A stretch of DNA of 64,000 nt, from contig NC_092568.1 of assembly GCF_037975245.1 (NCBI RefSeq), positions 15,953,001 to 16,017,000 on the forward strand, read 5' to 3'. Numbering within the stretch: position 1 is the stretch's first letter; every line of letters begins with the position of its first letter. The translations under genes were made by a program, and so were the position numbers. The notes below the pieces were generated by a model that saw only the letters and a list, made by a program, of their open reading frames with translations, was not told the DNA's origin and searched no databases. The DNA is from Apostichopus japonicus (Eukaryota; Echinodermata; Holothuroidea; Aspidochirotida; Stichopodidae). Below, piece after piece: positions 24,686-38,000 of this stretch.

Positions 24686-26856
24686 GGCGACCGGAACTAC
24701 TTCCAAAACTCTACATATTATGTTAGTATATATATGATAAATCTTTAGTTCCGAAGCCGCATGTGGGCGAGCCGTACGCAAACTTCGTATGGGCCCGGCC
24801 CTTTCCATAATTAGGAACAACGAAATATGGCCCCTGTTACCGATGTGAAACTGTTCATGGTGTGCACCGGGTTGTATCTCCTGATAAATTCTGCGTTGGC
24901 GCCTTTGCCGAATAGAGAGGAGAGAGTATCAAATTCCCAACCCTCTGTTGACAATTTCATACACAGACTTTCCAGCTAATAGGCCATCAGCTGAAGCTCA
25001 AAATGTGGCTGTAAAATCAGTTTCGCTCCAGCAACACCGGGTCTAGACTTTTAATGCATTTTTGGGTAGTTTAATGCATCACAAACATTATATCAAAAGT
25101 TTTCCAAAAAATTTCCTGCAGTATTTTTGTAAGAAACCCTTGAAATTGGGTATGTTATGTAGACATTACGTGCTACGATGCTATGTATTAGGAACACATG
25201 TGCTAACGTTAGATTTGGTACAGTGGTGTATACATACCACTCTTTTCTTATATGTTAAATTACGACTGATATATTTTTTTGGTATAATAGTTGGGTCAGG
25301 GTTACAAGAATGGTGGAAGAGGATTCTGGTCTAAGGGTCAGTGAGGGTTGTTTTCAGGCATTACAAGTTGTGCCCCCCCCCCTCCATTTTCGCCAAAATG
25401 GTAAAAAATCACATTTTCAACTTTGAAATATGAAATACAATTTTTGCACATTATAACTTAAGGGTTTTAATTATAAAAATGTACCACTTTTAATAAACTC
25501 AGATATAATGCTTTGTAATAAATCAAATATTTTTAGATTTTCCCCCTATGTTAGGAATGCATTTCGTCTGTGCATGTATGCATAAATATACACATATAAT
25601 GAAAAGTTCCTCTCCATAATTGTTACACTCCCCATCCAAACTGTTTTACAAATGCGACCCCCTCCCCCTCTACTTTACATGTAGCTAAATCCCTAGTTAC
25701 AATGAGATGTACCAATGCCCCAAGACCAGTGAGCTATTTCTTTTGTATAAATCAATATATAAGTTGGCACACTAAGACGTCATGGCATATCGTAGATGTG
25801 AAATAAAGTTATAGTCGGTATATATCCGTTACCTTAGTACTCTTTCTACAGTCTTCTGCAAAACTAGGTACTTTCTCCTTGTTACTGAAACGACATGTTT
25901 ATAATTCGTATTCCTGCAAAAAGAGTTTCCAAGGGAGTTAACGTATAAAAGAAAAGATCGACAAGGTTTCGAATGGTATTTTGAATAATAATAGTTCTAT
26001 ATTCTACAAATAATATGAATAATAAAGGTGAATGGTACAAATAAGTGAATAACGAAGACAGTTAACTTAAGCCCCAGATAGAAAGAAATAATGTATCTAT
26101 TAAGACTGGGTCGATACACTCAATGGTGTAGTAGAGCTGGGCCTTTGCGATGATTCAAGATACAGGTTCTTCATCAAAAGGCGCGGCGCGGAATTAATAA
26201 GTGATTAAAAAGTTCATTCAAGGACAGTTGTACTAGTCTTAACAGTATCCACTTCAATTCACTGCATGGAAGTCAGATATGGTATGGGAAAAGGGAAAGT
26301 CTATTCCGTAGTAGAGGTGAAGATAATTAGATGAAATAAAAGTCACTAAAGACTTGAATATCCTTCAGTCAAAACTTGAACAGATGCACAGAACATATTA
26401 ACAATATGAATAAAACAGGTAACGAAATGTTACCGCAAACAATAAAGAACCGTGATATTGGAACAGGGTCAGGGGCGATGGTTCCCCAACAACAGTATAT
26501 AAACCTTGGACTGGTTTCAGGACGCGGTATTTGCATCATCGTCATCAGTAAATGTAGTTGTGAATATGCAAGAGGTAAAGCATGCCCATAACACCCTCCT
26601 CCCCCCTCCCCTCCCCTCTAAAAAAAAAGTGTGATTTGAAGAAAATGTGGATATTTATCAAAGGTGTCTGGTAGGTAGGGTAATCTACGTAAAACTACTA
26701 ATAGCTAAAATGAATATATGAATAAGATCATGTTTTCTGGTTCCTCTAAACTCTGGGGAACAAAATAATGACAACATGACTTTGAAAAAGTTAACCCTCT
26801 TCACAAACTTCAAACTTGATTAAAATTTCAGACTAAGATATCAAGATTTAACACCA
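24686..26856. other. Intergenic stretch without recognised genes
   Basis: Contains only short open frames, C- and G-homopolymers (near 25371 and 26600) and AT-rich sequence. Nothing could be assigned to a gene, RNA or named repeat family. Confidence 0.5.
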
Positions 26857-28804
26857 TCACAGTTCATCCTCCAAATCATCTTCCCCTGCATCAACAATCT
26901 CAACATCTTCTTGGAAGTTGCTGCAATTTCTATATTTACATAGGTCTGTACACGGTAGTTGTGCATTCATTCAGGAACATCTTCCTTTAAGACATTTGCC
27001 GACTCTACAGCTACTGCTGACACACTGAAGCAAAACATCTGGGTCAGGTGGCTTCGTCATCCAAGTGATTATAAGGTCATCATTTTCAAGTTTCCATCCA
27101 TGTCCCTCTGGTGAGAGTGCATCAATCCTTTGCTGCAATGCCCTACTGTGAATAGCAGCCTGGTTGGTGCAGCGCTTAACATGCTGGATCAGAGCATCTG
27201 TTGTTGGTGGTAAACTCTGCTCTGAGGAGGAGATGAACAGAACACCTTGTACCATGAAATTTGATATTTTTGAGTCTCACATTTTATGATGGGGTACCAA
27301 TATAATTACAATTCAGCTAGAAATATGTTGCAAATTACTTTAATAATTTCAATGGAAAGATTAACCTGATATTGCATCTCAAAGCGTTTAGAGAATTTTT
27401 TAATTTTCCTTGGGGGAGGACCCCCATATTCCAAAAGTCCTAGATCCACCCCTGAACACTCAATGAACCACGCATTGGAGAGAGAGTACTTTACCTTTCA
27501 AGATCTGTATGTCTTCCTTGTCAAGAATTGTATCTAGTTTCTTCAACATAGAGAGTGGTACCTCACTTCAATGGCAACACGGTCTTTTCCTCTAATATTC
27601 ATAAAATCTGGGCTCATCTTTTTTCCGCTCTGCTGCTTGTCGAAGCAATACCTCAATAAAATGAAATAAAAAAAGCAAATTGTTTTGCATTTTCTGTTGA
27701 TCAAAATGTAAGTTTGAACAAATAAGAACTAAGACAATTTTATTTATATACCATGTGATCTGCTCATCTTCTATGGACAAACAAAGACACATTCAAATTT
27801 TGCAAACCAGTGTCATGCAAAAAAGAATTAAAACAGGCTTTTTTTTGACAAAGTACATTATCTCTTAATGTTATGGTTTAAATTATACAATGGTAGATTA
27901 TATCTGTTACTAATAATAAAGGAGACAGATACTTGTTCATTTTGGTAAAGCTAGACAGGCTGACCATAAGACCTTGCAAACCTAACCTTATTGCACCTTT
28001 GTTACACTTATTTTTCTAACTAATATAATATCTCTATCATTCAAATAAAGGGCCACAGTAAGAAAACTATGAAGCCTGTATTCAACACTTAGGCTAGTGC
28101 CCAGATGGAGAATTTGAAACAAATTTCCGTTCCTACCACCATATAACAAAACAAATCAGATGACCATGCCACTAATTATATTATGTTCAGGTCCAACACT
28201 GTGCCCTTTGACTTGGATTATATACCTTAAGAGCTACTGATCTTGCATTATGCAACTTCTCTTAACACTTCAACTATGCCACAGAAGTACAAGTAGAGTC
28301 GTGTAGTATGCTTAGGCTTACCTCCATCGAAAGTCTCTGCCTGCAGCTTGTCCCGTTTGCAACGCCTAGTAATGTATTGTTTCTTTTCCCACATATAATA
28401 AATTGAACAGGCAATACACCAGAGCTTCTGCTTGGTTTCCTCGATCTTTTCCGTCAATTCTTCGTTTAAAATCATATGGGGTCTCCTCTGGAACTGTCCG
28501 TTTTCTTGCAGCAATGTGCTTGCTATCAATGAACCCGCCTGTAACACTTATCGTGGAACCCCATCATACTATGCTGTTGAACACACGCTTGATCGTAGCT
28601 AGTAGGCCATGGAGTAATCAGTAGTACGGCGATATCACTGTCTCCGCCGCTGAGATTAAGCCAATCTTTTGCGCAGGAAGTAACTTTAGTCCATCGTTTA
28701 TTCGTCAGTGCCTTGAATGCTTCAAATTTTACAGATTCAATGTGCACTGAGCACTGTAGATTTCCGTGTGTCGGAGACTGACTAGCGCCCGTGGGAGCCG
28801 CCAT
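26857..28804 (-). pseudogene. Decayed multi-segment transposon-type gene
   Basis: Several minus-strand segments resemble one widespread class of transposon-borne proteins in marine invertebrates. 28804-28530 starts MAAPTGASQSPTHGN, contains CAKDWLNLSGG and ends near GFHDKCYRR, after which a one-base shift restores FIDSKHIAARKRTVPEE. Around 28340 there is a donor-like GGAGGTAAGC. Around 27655-27550 frames give VLLRQAAERKK and, after a shift, GKDRVAIEVRYHSLC. 27255-26857 gives LPPTTDALIQHVKRCTNQAA, HGWKLENDDLIITWMTKP and a Cys-rich end CRVGKCLKGRCS. In the last segment a TGA stands where the family has Cys, and the same frame then continues (MNAQLPCTDLCKYRNC) to a TGA at 26857. Frameshifts plus an in-frame stop indicate a pseudogene. 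The superfamily was not identified. Confidence 0.6.
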
Positions 28805-30407
28805 GTTCGTTGTTTCCTACAAAGATTGCACACAGAACTCATGGCTCATTGGACAATTCATATCACATGGTACAGATATCTCACTGGCGCATAACTTTTG
28901 AACGTAAAACGGCAAGTTTCTTAACATACGCAATAAAAAATATAGTTCGATCTTTCGAGCGGAATTGCAAAAAAACTGCAGGAAAGTACATGGAGAACTT
29001 TTGGATCATTAATCTTAATTAATGTATGTATTCAATGCTGTAGAGAAATTTTAGACCCGCAGTTGCTGGAACGAAACAAGCGAATTTCGACCTTCAGCTG
29101 ATGGCCTATAACTGCGGAATTTGTGTACTGTAATGTAAATAAAATCTTATATAGCGCACTATACGCGCGATGCATCTGTGCGCTTTACAAACAATCTAGA
29201 AAATACAATGCCAAAACAGGTTTGACTTTGCTTAGCCATTGGACTATTGTAAGCCTTTATATTATGCAGTTAGGCTATTTCCATAGAGTTATAAACGAGT
29301 TCCTATTATGCTCAATGGCTGTTTCCTATGACTTTAACGGTCTTCCATATACACGGGCGGCGATTTGTTTCAAATATTGGGGGGGGGGGGGGAATTGGCT
29401 TGGGTGCCGGCGGGTAGCATCTTTCATCCCCAAAATTGTTCGCACGCTTCATGGTATTTTGTATATATACATATATACTGCCTAATTAATTACTTATTTA
29501 AATTATTAATAATGGCGTATGAGGAAATGCACCATTTTGTGGTATGACTCCCAGGACGGCAAGTCGAGAAACTCACATGCAGTCGCAGTGGATAGCTTCC
29601 TTCGCCTATAGTATGTCCGGGGACATTTTGGGACATCGTTCCTATAGGCCTATATCTGAGGCCCTGGGGTCATTCCTTGACCGACTTGGTGCAATATAAT
29701 GTGCCCATTTTGAAGTAAATTTATTCACAGATTGTTAGTTGTAATGGGGTCGAACAAATGAGGGGTATTCCAACTTGAAACATAGCGCAAAATGGGTGTG
29801 GGGTTTCCAGTTCGCCGCATCATTTGTCAACTTGCACTGGGTTATAATGTTCATGTCAATTGGAATCACTTATAAAAGAAATAATCCACCAAAAATTAAG
29901 ACCGCATGAACTTTATTGCAGATTTCCTGAGTGACGAATTTGTAATTTTCTCCCGATATCACGCAACTAGATGGCTGCTATCCAGCCTGGCAAGTGCCAT
30001 CTCCAGCGATCTGGCAGGTATTGAAATCTGAAATTTTCTTGATACGCTGCGCGCCAACCAATGGTGACGCTCCGCTTAGATAGTACTTACGGCCGGAATA
30101 CTTGAATCGATTACGTCCCTCCCACGTTTCAAATCGGATTGACGCCCCTGATATGCATTAATGCTTACGCTATACGCTTGGTACAAAACAACATCACTGC
30201 TTGATAGTCAAGTTATTAAGCGCTTTGCGATAACTGGTTGCGTTTTAGAACTAAAATTACACGCAGCTGTGATGACAAGCTCAAATCTAATTGTCATTCA
30301 GAGTAGATTACTCCAAGGTACCTGTACTTCCAATGTGGTAGCCTAGGCACATGTATGGAATGCCAATATGGCCAAAAGTGACGATGATACTGTATGATGT
30401 GGGACAA
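28805..30407. other. Intergenic, repeat-rich
   Basis: Contains a fragment of the ATAGCGCA ... CTTTACAAA repeat near 29148-29200, a G12 run at 29380, and around 30030-30150 a segment (TACGCTGCGCGCCAACCAATGG ... TTGACGCCCCTG) similar to internal sequence of the hAT element at 1852-2554 (near 2040-2120). An eroded hAT relative is likely, but no matching target duplication was found. Confidence 0.4.
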
Positions 30408-30417
30408 AGATACATTG

Positions 30418-30530
30418 AACAGTAGGCTACATGATACCCTAAAGTGGAGGCTATATGATACCCTAAACAGGAGGCTATGATATCCTGAACAGGAGGCTAT
30501 GATATCCTTAACAGGAGGCTTTGATATCCA
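30418..30530. repeat. 21-bp minisatellite
   Basis: About five copies of a unit close to ACAGGAGGCTATGATATCCT, with the first two copies longer and more diverged. No gene is associated with it. Confidence 0.85.
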
Positions 30531-31394
30531 AATATGTGAAGTTTCTACAACCATAGGAGGCAATGTTAATATTACAACTCTAAACCAGAGTTACTATCAC
30601 TTCTTAAATAAAGTGACGATTCTACTCCTGTGGGAGGCGATGTAGATACCGTCACAAGCAGGAGTCACTACTACTCTAAACAGGTGGCGATATCACTTTG
30701 TACAGTAGGAAGGTTGCTTATGGTCCTTTTGGCATTCAATACACCTCCTGTACATCTAGGCTTAGAACAAGTGTGGCTTTATATATTTGTTCTGCAAGAA
30801 ATCCCTGGAGAGTTCATAATCTGATTTGATATAAATGGAATGCAACAAAACTATATAGACTTGCTCTTCCAAACAACATTGATTAGAAGGTTAAACTGCA
30901 ACTACATACTTTCTAATTTGCAATAATATTTTATTATTTACATAGGACAAGGACAAAAATTCATACAGTAATTAGTATTTATAAGCTGAAAATCCAAGTT
31001 TGACAACTTTCTTCCCACATATCAATGAATGTATGTAAGGAATACATAAATCTGCCTGTGGTCACATGGGCATGAAATGTTGAAGATATCTAACTGGAAT
31101 TCTATTGTGAATTGAATAATTGATGGGTTGAAATTAATTTTGATATGCTGTAGACTGCTAAAACAAAACGTGCTATTAGTCCATGTTGTATTTGCATATC
31201 ACTTTAAATTTATGAGAACTAACCCTCTGACTCATCTAGGGCTCATCTAGGACTCATCTAGGGCAATAAAAGTGTTGGCCTACTTTAGTCTTTACAGACA
31301 GACCATTTGGTCACTTTTGTGTCCTTTTGTATCCTCACAGAGGTGTTAAAGACTGGTAACATTTTACTAAATATACACACCTGAAAGCAAACAG

Positions 31395-32345
31395 GCTTTG
31401 TGATTCCTTGCTAAATTTTGTATGAGACCATTAATGAAGTACATACACAATTTTACTTTTTTTTACAAGATTTTTAGACTTTAACCTCTGTAAACCTCAA
31501 ATGACCTTTGAGCACAAATAGCAGTGTTATTGTATTCCACAGTGTGGAACCACATATGGAGTATCTAGAGTTTACCCAAACTTAACATTTTCAGTTGTTC
31601 AGCATAGATTGCAACAGTTGATCTCCGTTGGCCTGAAAGGACCTTTGACCTCCACAGAGTAGATAAGAATGATTGTACTCCATGTTGACCATCCTACATG
31701 CATAGCACATCCAATCTTTACTTTAGAAGTTATTGTGCTAGTATATTTTCAGACTTAAGTTAACCTTTTCTTGACCTTGAATGAGCCTTGACCACAACAA
31801 AAACAATTGCACTCAATAAGGTGGGATCCATGTAACGGGTATGGCATTCATCCAAGGTTTGTCATGAAAGCTTTCAGAGTTGGAACTCTGTAGGCCTTAA
31901 ATGACCATACAGTTTACCTCCACAGAAAGCAATAGGATTCTTGTATCTTATATAGTGGACCCTCATACATAAGTATAAAGTGCATCCAAGGTTCATTTTT
32001 TGAGATATCATGTGTACAAGGTTTCAGATTTCGACATTTGCTGACTCAAAATTATCTTTCACCACTTGCCAACTTCAAAAAGACTCTAGTTAAATTACAA
32101 AATTGAATATACCTGTCAAAATGAAGTTCATCCAAGCTTTATTTTTGCAGAAATTGTGTATACAAGGTTTTCATACTAACTGACTACTGTTGATTTCAAG
32201 TGACCATCGACCGCCACCAACATTTTGATAGGGTTCTTTACTTACCAACTGGATCTACATACCAAGAACGAACAGTATCCAAGTACTAGAGTTTGACCTC
32301 TGTTGATATAAAAGCTCATTTGAGGTCACCAGAGGCTAATGTCTG
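31395..32345 (+). repeat. Degenerate copy of the TGATTCCTTGCC tandem-core element
   Basis: Opens with TTGTGATTCCTTGCT, a near match to the left end at 54380. It is followed by repeated phrases of the same core: TTTGACCTCCACAG, AATGACCTTTGAG, GAGATATCATGTGTACAAGG, GTTTCAGA. No right end was seen, so it is truncated or eroded. Confidence 0.6.
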
Positions 32346-34240
32346 AAATGCTTGTAAACATGATAACTCCACAAGTAAAGCTGTGATGAACTTCACATTT
32401 AGTATCTCGTTCCACAATAGTGAGTAGAAAAACACATTAGTTTCTGGATGTTCAGCTTCTCTAGAAATGCTCATTGGCAAATTGATTTACACAATCGCAC
32501 CAAAGAGATATTCTTGCCAGCGGGCCACCAAGCAATCTGCCCTTTCTCACCAGATTTCCGTACAGCATTTGAATTGCTTGTTTACTTGGGGTAGGAATCG
32601 AACCTACCTACTTTCAAGAATATCTGTTGTAGTGCACAACCTGAAATAATTATTTAATTTTGTTTTTATTGTATATTTACAATTGAGTGGTAAGTTGAGA
32701 ATTTTTACCAATCAAATATAAATTTTGACACCAGTAGTATGTCTGTTTAATAATGTGACAAACCTTTTATTGTATCATATAAAGCTATTATTTGGTATTT
32801 GTTTCCAAATACCAATTATTAATTTCCTTCAACTTTAAAAGAAATGATCTGATTTTTGTTTTCTTCTCCATGAAGGTGCTACTGTACTTTAGAATCAAAC
32901 CATTAGTGGTGTAAACCTTTGCTGAGAGCTTCTTTTTTTTTGCTGGGGTAGCAAATGGGTCAATGTAGTGAGAATGTAAAAAGTTATGTGGTGCAGGACT
33001 GCATGATAAAACACACAATAAAAGAAACAAATTTGTTACTTCAGCATTAGTTGTTGATAGTCACATCTGGTCTAAGCGCTTTGGAGAGTTTTAAATTTGC
33101 AGTACTTCATCATGTTAATATACACAGCCCGTTTACTTCACTTTAAATGAAGAAAGTTCTTCACAACATGTCATCCCAAAATATTTTCCTCAAGTGAGAA
33201 GACAATCACTCAACTGTATGCATTTTTCATATGTGTAGTTCCTCAGAAATGTAATGATCTCAAACTATTTAGTTTTGTGCCTACACAATGTAAAAGTTGA
33301 ACAGAATTTGACTACAAAATTTCTACTGTGTCAAGTTCTTTCATACCCCGAATTTGACACATTCATCAATAAGCTTACTGTAAGTAAACATCCATTGACT
33401 CTGGATACTGTTTTCTGTGCTCTGAACCTAGTCTAAGTTTAGGTCCAAGAGAGTAGTGATATCATGTTGAGGTAATTTTGGTTATTTGTAGGGAGTTAGA
33501 TTTCCAAATGCCAAAAATATGTGCAAAACTGTGGGTAGGGTGTTAAAAGTTAAAAAAAAACACAATTTGATCACCACATACCTGAAATGGATTCAAACTT
33601 ATGAAATATGTAACTCTGCCAAAAGTATTGGTTGCCTGATGTATCCCCTACACCCTACTAATACTAATAATAGCCTATGCCTAGGTTCGTGTTGTATCCA
33701 AGGCTGTGGATAGTGGAAGTCAAATTACAAGCGTGTAACTGTACGCTAGGAACAATATGTTTGCTATAACCTTGAACTAGGCTTACAAACCTCATACATC
33801 GAATCCGTCATTACTTCAGCCCAATGTTATCATAACTGAAACCTAAGTTAGGACTTAAGTTAGCAAAGGGCCTAATTATGTCTAAATTTATCCAGCGTTA
33901 GGTACAGTTTACGCATGTATACTACTACTACTAAACCGGACTGAACCTGGCCGACAGAGCTAGCAAACAGCAAATTATACTCTAAAGTAGGTATAATGCG
34001 GTCACCTGGCAGTAACGTGACAAACCGTGTGAATGATGAAGGCAAAGTGCAGCCCGGTTACTACTAATACTATACTAGTCACTACTAGTACTACAATACA
34101 ATTGTCAGTAGCCTAACTTAGACTGGTAACGATACTGTTCGATTGCAAAACATACTCAGTTTTCTACTCAAGAAATTTTGCTCTCTGTCACTTTGCCAGT
34201 TTAATCCCAAAATCTATGTAAAGTGCTCTGAAAAGAAAGC
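32346..34240. other. Intergenic, upstream of HSP70
   Basis: AT-rich sequence with only short chance frames. No gene, RNA or transposon end was recognised. The right-hand part (33700-34240) has many TAG/CTA triplets and leads into the heat-shock promoter. Confidence 0.45.
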
Positions 34241-34243
34241 CCT

Positions 34244-34258
34244 GGAACTTTCAGGAAA
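34244..34258. promoter_or_regulatory. Heat-shock element, distal
   Basis: GAACTTTCAGGAA: three 5-bp units in the strict nGAAnnTTCnnGAAn pattern (GAA at 34245, TTC at 34250, GAA at 34255). It is about 415 bp upstream of the HSP70 ATG. HSF trimers bind this pattern. Confidence 0.7.
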
Positions 34259-34456
34259 GGCAGCCAACCGATGTATACCGTCGCGCAATTGACCGGGTTA
34301 CAAGTACGATAAAGTTACGATTACGATAAACTATGTTGATGACGTAATTAGAATTATGGACAGAAAGGTCGAGAAACATCTAGCAGATCGACAGAAGTCA
34401 TTTGACCAATCAGAGCTAAGTATGTTGTAAGCCGCAAAATTTACATCAAGAACAGT

Positions 34457-34471
34457 AGAACTTTCGCGAAT
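34457..34471. promoter_or_regulatory. Heat-shock element, proximal
   Basis: GAACTTTCGCGAA: a perfect three-unit HSE (GAA 34458-34460, TTC 34463-34465, GAA 34468-34470), about 200 bp before the start codon. A shorter GAACGTTC pair lies at 34493-34500. The position and number suggest heat-inducible transcription of the HSP70 gene. Confidence 0.8.
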
Positions 34472-34672
34472 CGAATAAACTCAAAACGTTTAGAACGTTC
34501 CAGTAACGTCGTTCTGTGTTTCATTTTAACTTAAAAAGCGAGAGATAGGGAGAGGAGAATCATTCGCAAACTGCAACAAGAGACGATAGAACGGCTGTAC
34601 GTGATATTCGAGTTGAACATTAGACAATATCATTTCAAATTTTATTCAGAAACGTGTAAGCAAAGTCACAAA

Positions 34673-35018
34673 ATGCCAGGAAAAAGGACATCACCTGCAA
34701 TCGGCATTGATTTGGGGACAACATACTCATGTGTAGGAGTGTTTCAACATGGAAAAGTCGAGATAATCGCAAATGACCAAGGAAACAGGACAACTCCAAG
34801 TTACGTTGCGTTTACAGACACAGAGAGGCTGATCGGGGATGCTGCCAAAAACCAAGTCGCCATGTAAGTACACAACTAATATCAAATCTTTGTTCGTTTT
34901 TCTTTTCTTTTTTTCTATTCCATCGTTCTTCGTTGCCCTCGCATGATTTGAAAGTAAATACAAGAAAGGGTGCTCTTAGCATTAGAAAAAACTGATTGAA
35001 ATTGGCTACCAGTATTGC

Positions 35019-35052
<34 letters not shown>

Positions 35053-38000
35053 GAAAATCGTAATGAGTTGGAAAATCAAGAACAGTGAAAAAACTTTCAG
35101 CCTCCACCGGGATTCGAACCATGGGCCTCCCGCTCTGTACGCGGACACCCTAACCACTAGGCTATGGACGCTGATTGTATGTCCAGAGGTTCGAAACCGG
35201 TAAGGAAGATCGTAATTCCACTGTAGGCGTTTGTCACCTATATCGAACAATACTAGTTCTGTTTTTGGTGACATATTTTGCCTTACTCTAGAGATCAAAC
35301 ATGATGCTATCCAACTCGAAAATCATTTGTGATTCCTAAAGCCGGATCTCGAAAGAGATACTTTGAACAGAGTTCAAAGTATCTCTTTCGAGATAGGTGA
35401 CAAACGCCTACAGTGGAATTACGATCTTCCTTACCGGTTTCGAACCTCTGGACATACAATCAGCGTCTATAGCCTAGTGGTTAGGGTGTCCGCGTACAGA
35501 GCGGGAGGCCCGTGGTTCGAATCCCGGTGGAGGCTGAAAGTTTTTTCACTGTTCTTGATTTTCCAACTCATTACGATTTTCATTTATATATATTCATTTG
35601 CCTTTGTCGTTTACCTCCATTGCATATATTTATATATATATGTATATATATATATATATGCTTATAGTCATCTGTATGCAGTGGCGTAGGAAGGTACTTT
35701 TGAGTGGGGGGGGGGCTGAAGACTGATGGCCGGCCTGTATGGGGGAGGGGTCTAAGGGGAGGGGGTGACCCCCTCCCCTTTGGATTTTTTTTTGCATTTC
35801 CAGGTGGCCTCAAATGCAATTTGGTGCAATATAGCACACTTCAACCCACCCACTCCATTTTGTAAATAATTTTGCATTTTCACCTGGCCTTAGATGCAAT
35901 TTGGTGCTCCTAATGAGATTTTTTTCTCATTTGGAAATGAAAAAGGGGTTTTCTGACTTGCGAAGCGGGGGGGGGGGGGGGCGGAATGATACTTCCGCCC
36001 CTCCATATTTGTCACTGGGGGGGCTGGCGCCCCCCAGCCCCCCGGTTCCTACGCCCTTGTCTGTATGTTCAAACGAGCATGTGTACAGTGTGCCGCATGA
36101 GCTCCTTAACAAAAAAATTTCAGCAAGTTTGTAGCGTGGTACAATTATCTAACTAAACCCATCTTCACCTCCTGTAAATACTTTCGAGTGTCTAAAACGT
36201 CAGGACATTTCTTTTCAAACCTTTTGAAAAATACATTTTAAAGCGAATTCAATACAGTTGCAAATAATGAAGGCATCAATGTTACAAAGATAAATTAAGT
36301 AGCCAGGGGAGAATTAGAGATGTCAGTTTGATATGATTGACATATTGATATAACAATGAGATTATAATAATAATAATAATAATCAGCAGCAGCTATTTTG
36401 TTTTTACCACAAATGATTACTTAGCTTTATTTCTTCAAATGCCACCGCCTTTATGCACTCAGTCATACTTAAAGAATAAATATTAGCAAAATATTAGTGG
36501 AGTTGAGTCATTATGTACTGTAGCTGTTGTTTCATATATAATTAAAACCCTCATCGTTCATCGTGTGGGTCTTTACCAGGTGGGATGGGAGGGGGAACAT
36601 TTTCACGTAGTGGGAACACCTGCCTGGAATGCGTATATTAACACAAAGGAGACGATGATGTCATTTTATCCAGGCTGATGCCAATAAGGAGTATGGTATC
36701 CAAGACTTGGTCTTTTCAAGCTGATAATGTTTGAAAATTAAACTAGAATTTCATTCCTTACTTGACAGGAACCCAACAAATACCATCTTTGATGCCAAAC
36801 GTCTGATTGGTCGATCGTTTAGTGATACAGCAGTTCAGTCTGATATGAAGAACTGGCCCTTTAAGGTCATTAACAAAGCAGGGAAACCAGTCCTACAGGC
36901 GGAACACATGAATGAGGTGAAGACATTCAACCCGGAAGAGATTAGCTCGATGGTTCTTACAAAGATGAAAGAAACGGCTGAATCATACTTGGGTCAAAAG
37001 GTCACCGATGCCGTAGTCACCGTACCTGCCTACTTCAACGATTCACAGCGACAAGCCACGAAAGACGCAGGGGTCATCGCTGGACTTAACGTTTTGAGAA
37101 TAATTAACGAGCCGACGGCCGCAGCTCTCGCCTATGGGCTCGATAAGAAACTTAAAGGTGAACAACACGTCCTCATCTTTGATCTCGGAGGAGGGACATT
37201 TGACGTCTCTGTCCTCTGTATCGACGACGGAATGTTTGAAGTCAAGTCAACAGCGGGAGACACACATCTCGGAGGAGAAGACTTCGACAATATTCTTGTC
37301 GATCATTTCTCGGCGGAATTCAAACGTAAACACAAGAAAGACATCACCGGTAATGCTCGGTCTCTGCGTCGACTGAGAACTGCCTCGGAGAGAGCCAAGA
37401 GAACATTGTCAAGCAGTGCGCAGGCTAACGTGGAGATCGATTCGCTGTTTGAAGGAGTAGACTTCTATACTTCAATTACCCGAGCTCGTTTCGAAGATCT
37501 TTGTTCTGACCAATTCAGAAAATGCCTAGAACCAGTAGAGAAAGCAATACTCGACGCTAAAATTAGTAAGAGTGCCATCGATACAATTGTCCTCGTCGGA
37601 GGTTCTACTCGAATCCCTAAAATACAGAAAATTTTGACGGATTTCTTCAACGGTAAAGACTTGAACAAGTCCATCAACCCAGATGAGGCTGTAGCTTATG
37701 GAGCGGCTGTACAGGCGGCAATCTTGTCTGGAGATCAAAGTGAAGAGGTAAAAGACATTTTGCTAGTTGACGTAGCTCCCCTGTCTCTGGGTCTTGAAAC
37801 AGCGGGGGGTGTCATGACAACACTTATTGAAAGGAACAGCCGCATCCCTTGTAAGAAGGAACAGACATTTTCAACGTTCTCTGATAACCAAACAGGGGTA
37901 TCGATTCAGGTATTCGAGGGTGAAAGAGCATTGACGAAGGACAACAACCGCCTTGGTCAATTTGAACTTTCGGGAATCCTTCCAGCCCCACGAGGCGTTC

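Noticed and set aside
28526-28804. Intact cellular gene starting MAAPTGASQ
   Set aside because: The good start context is attractive, but downstream frameshifts and an in-frame stop, together with transposon-type similarity, favour a pseudogene.
29352-30150. Fifth hAT element with ends CACGGGCGGCGATTTG and TTGACGCCCCTG
   Set aside because: End similarity is partial and the flanking 8-mers (TCCATATA, ATATGCAT) do not match, so ends are not supported.
35465-35535. Functional tRNA gene
   Set aside because: A and B boxes and an anticodon-arm-like stem are present, but it is one of several diverged copies within a dispersed repeat, with an odd anticodon (ACA).
35041-35689. ORFs with [18 protein letters not shown]-like peptides
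   Set aside because: These are translations of the tRNA-like repeat unit; the same peptides recur at 51.2-52.8 kb in the repeats, with no gene context.
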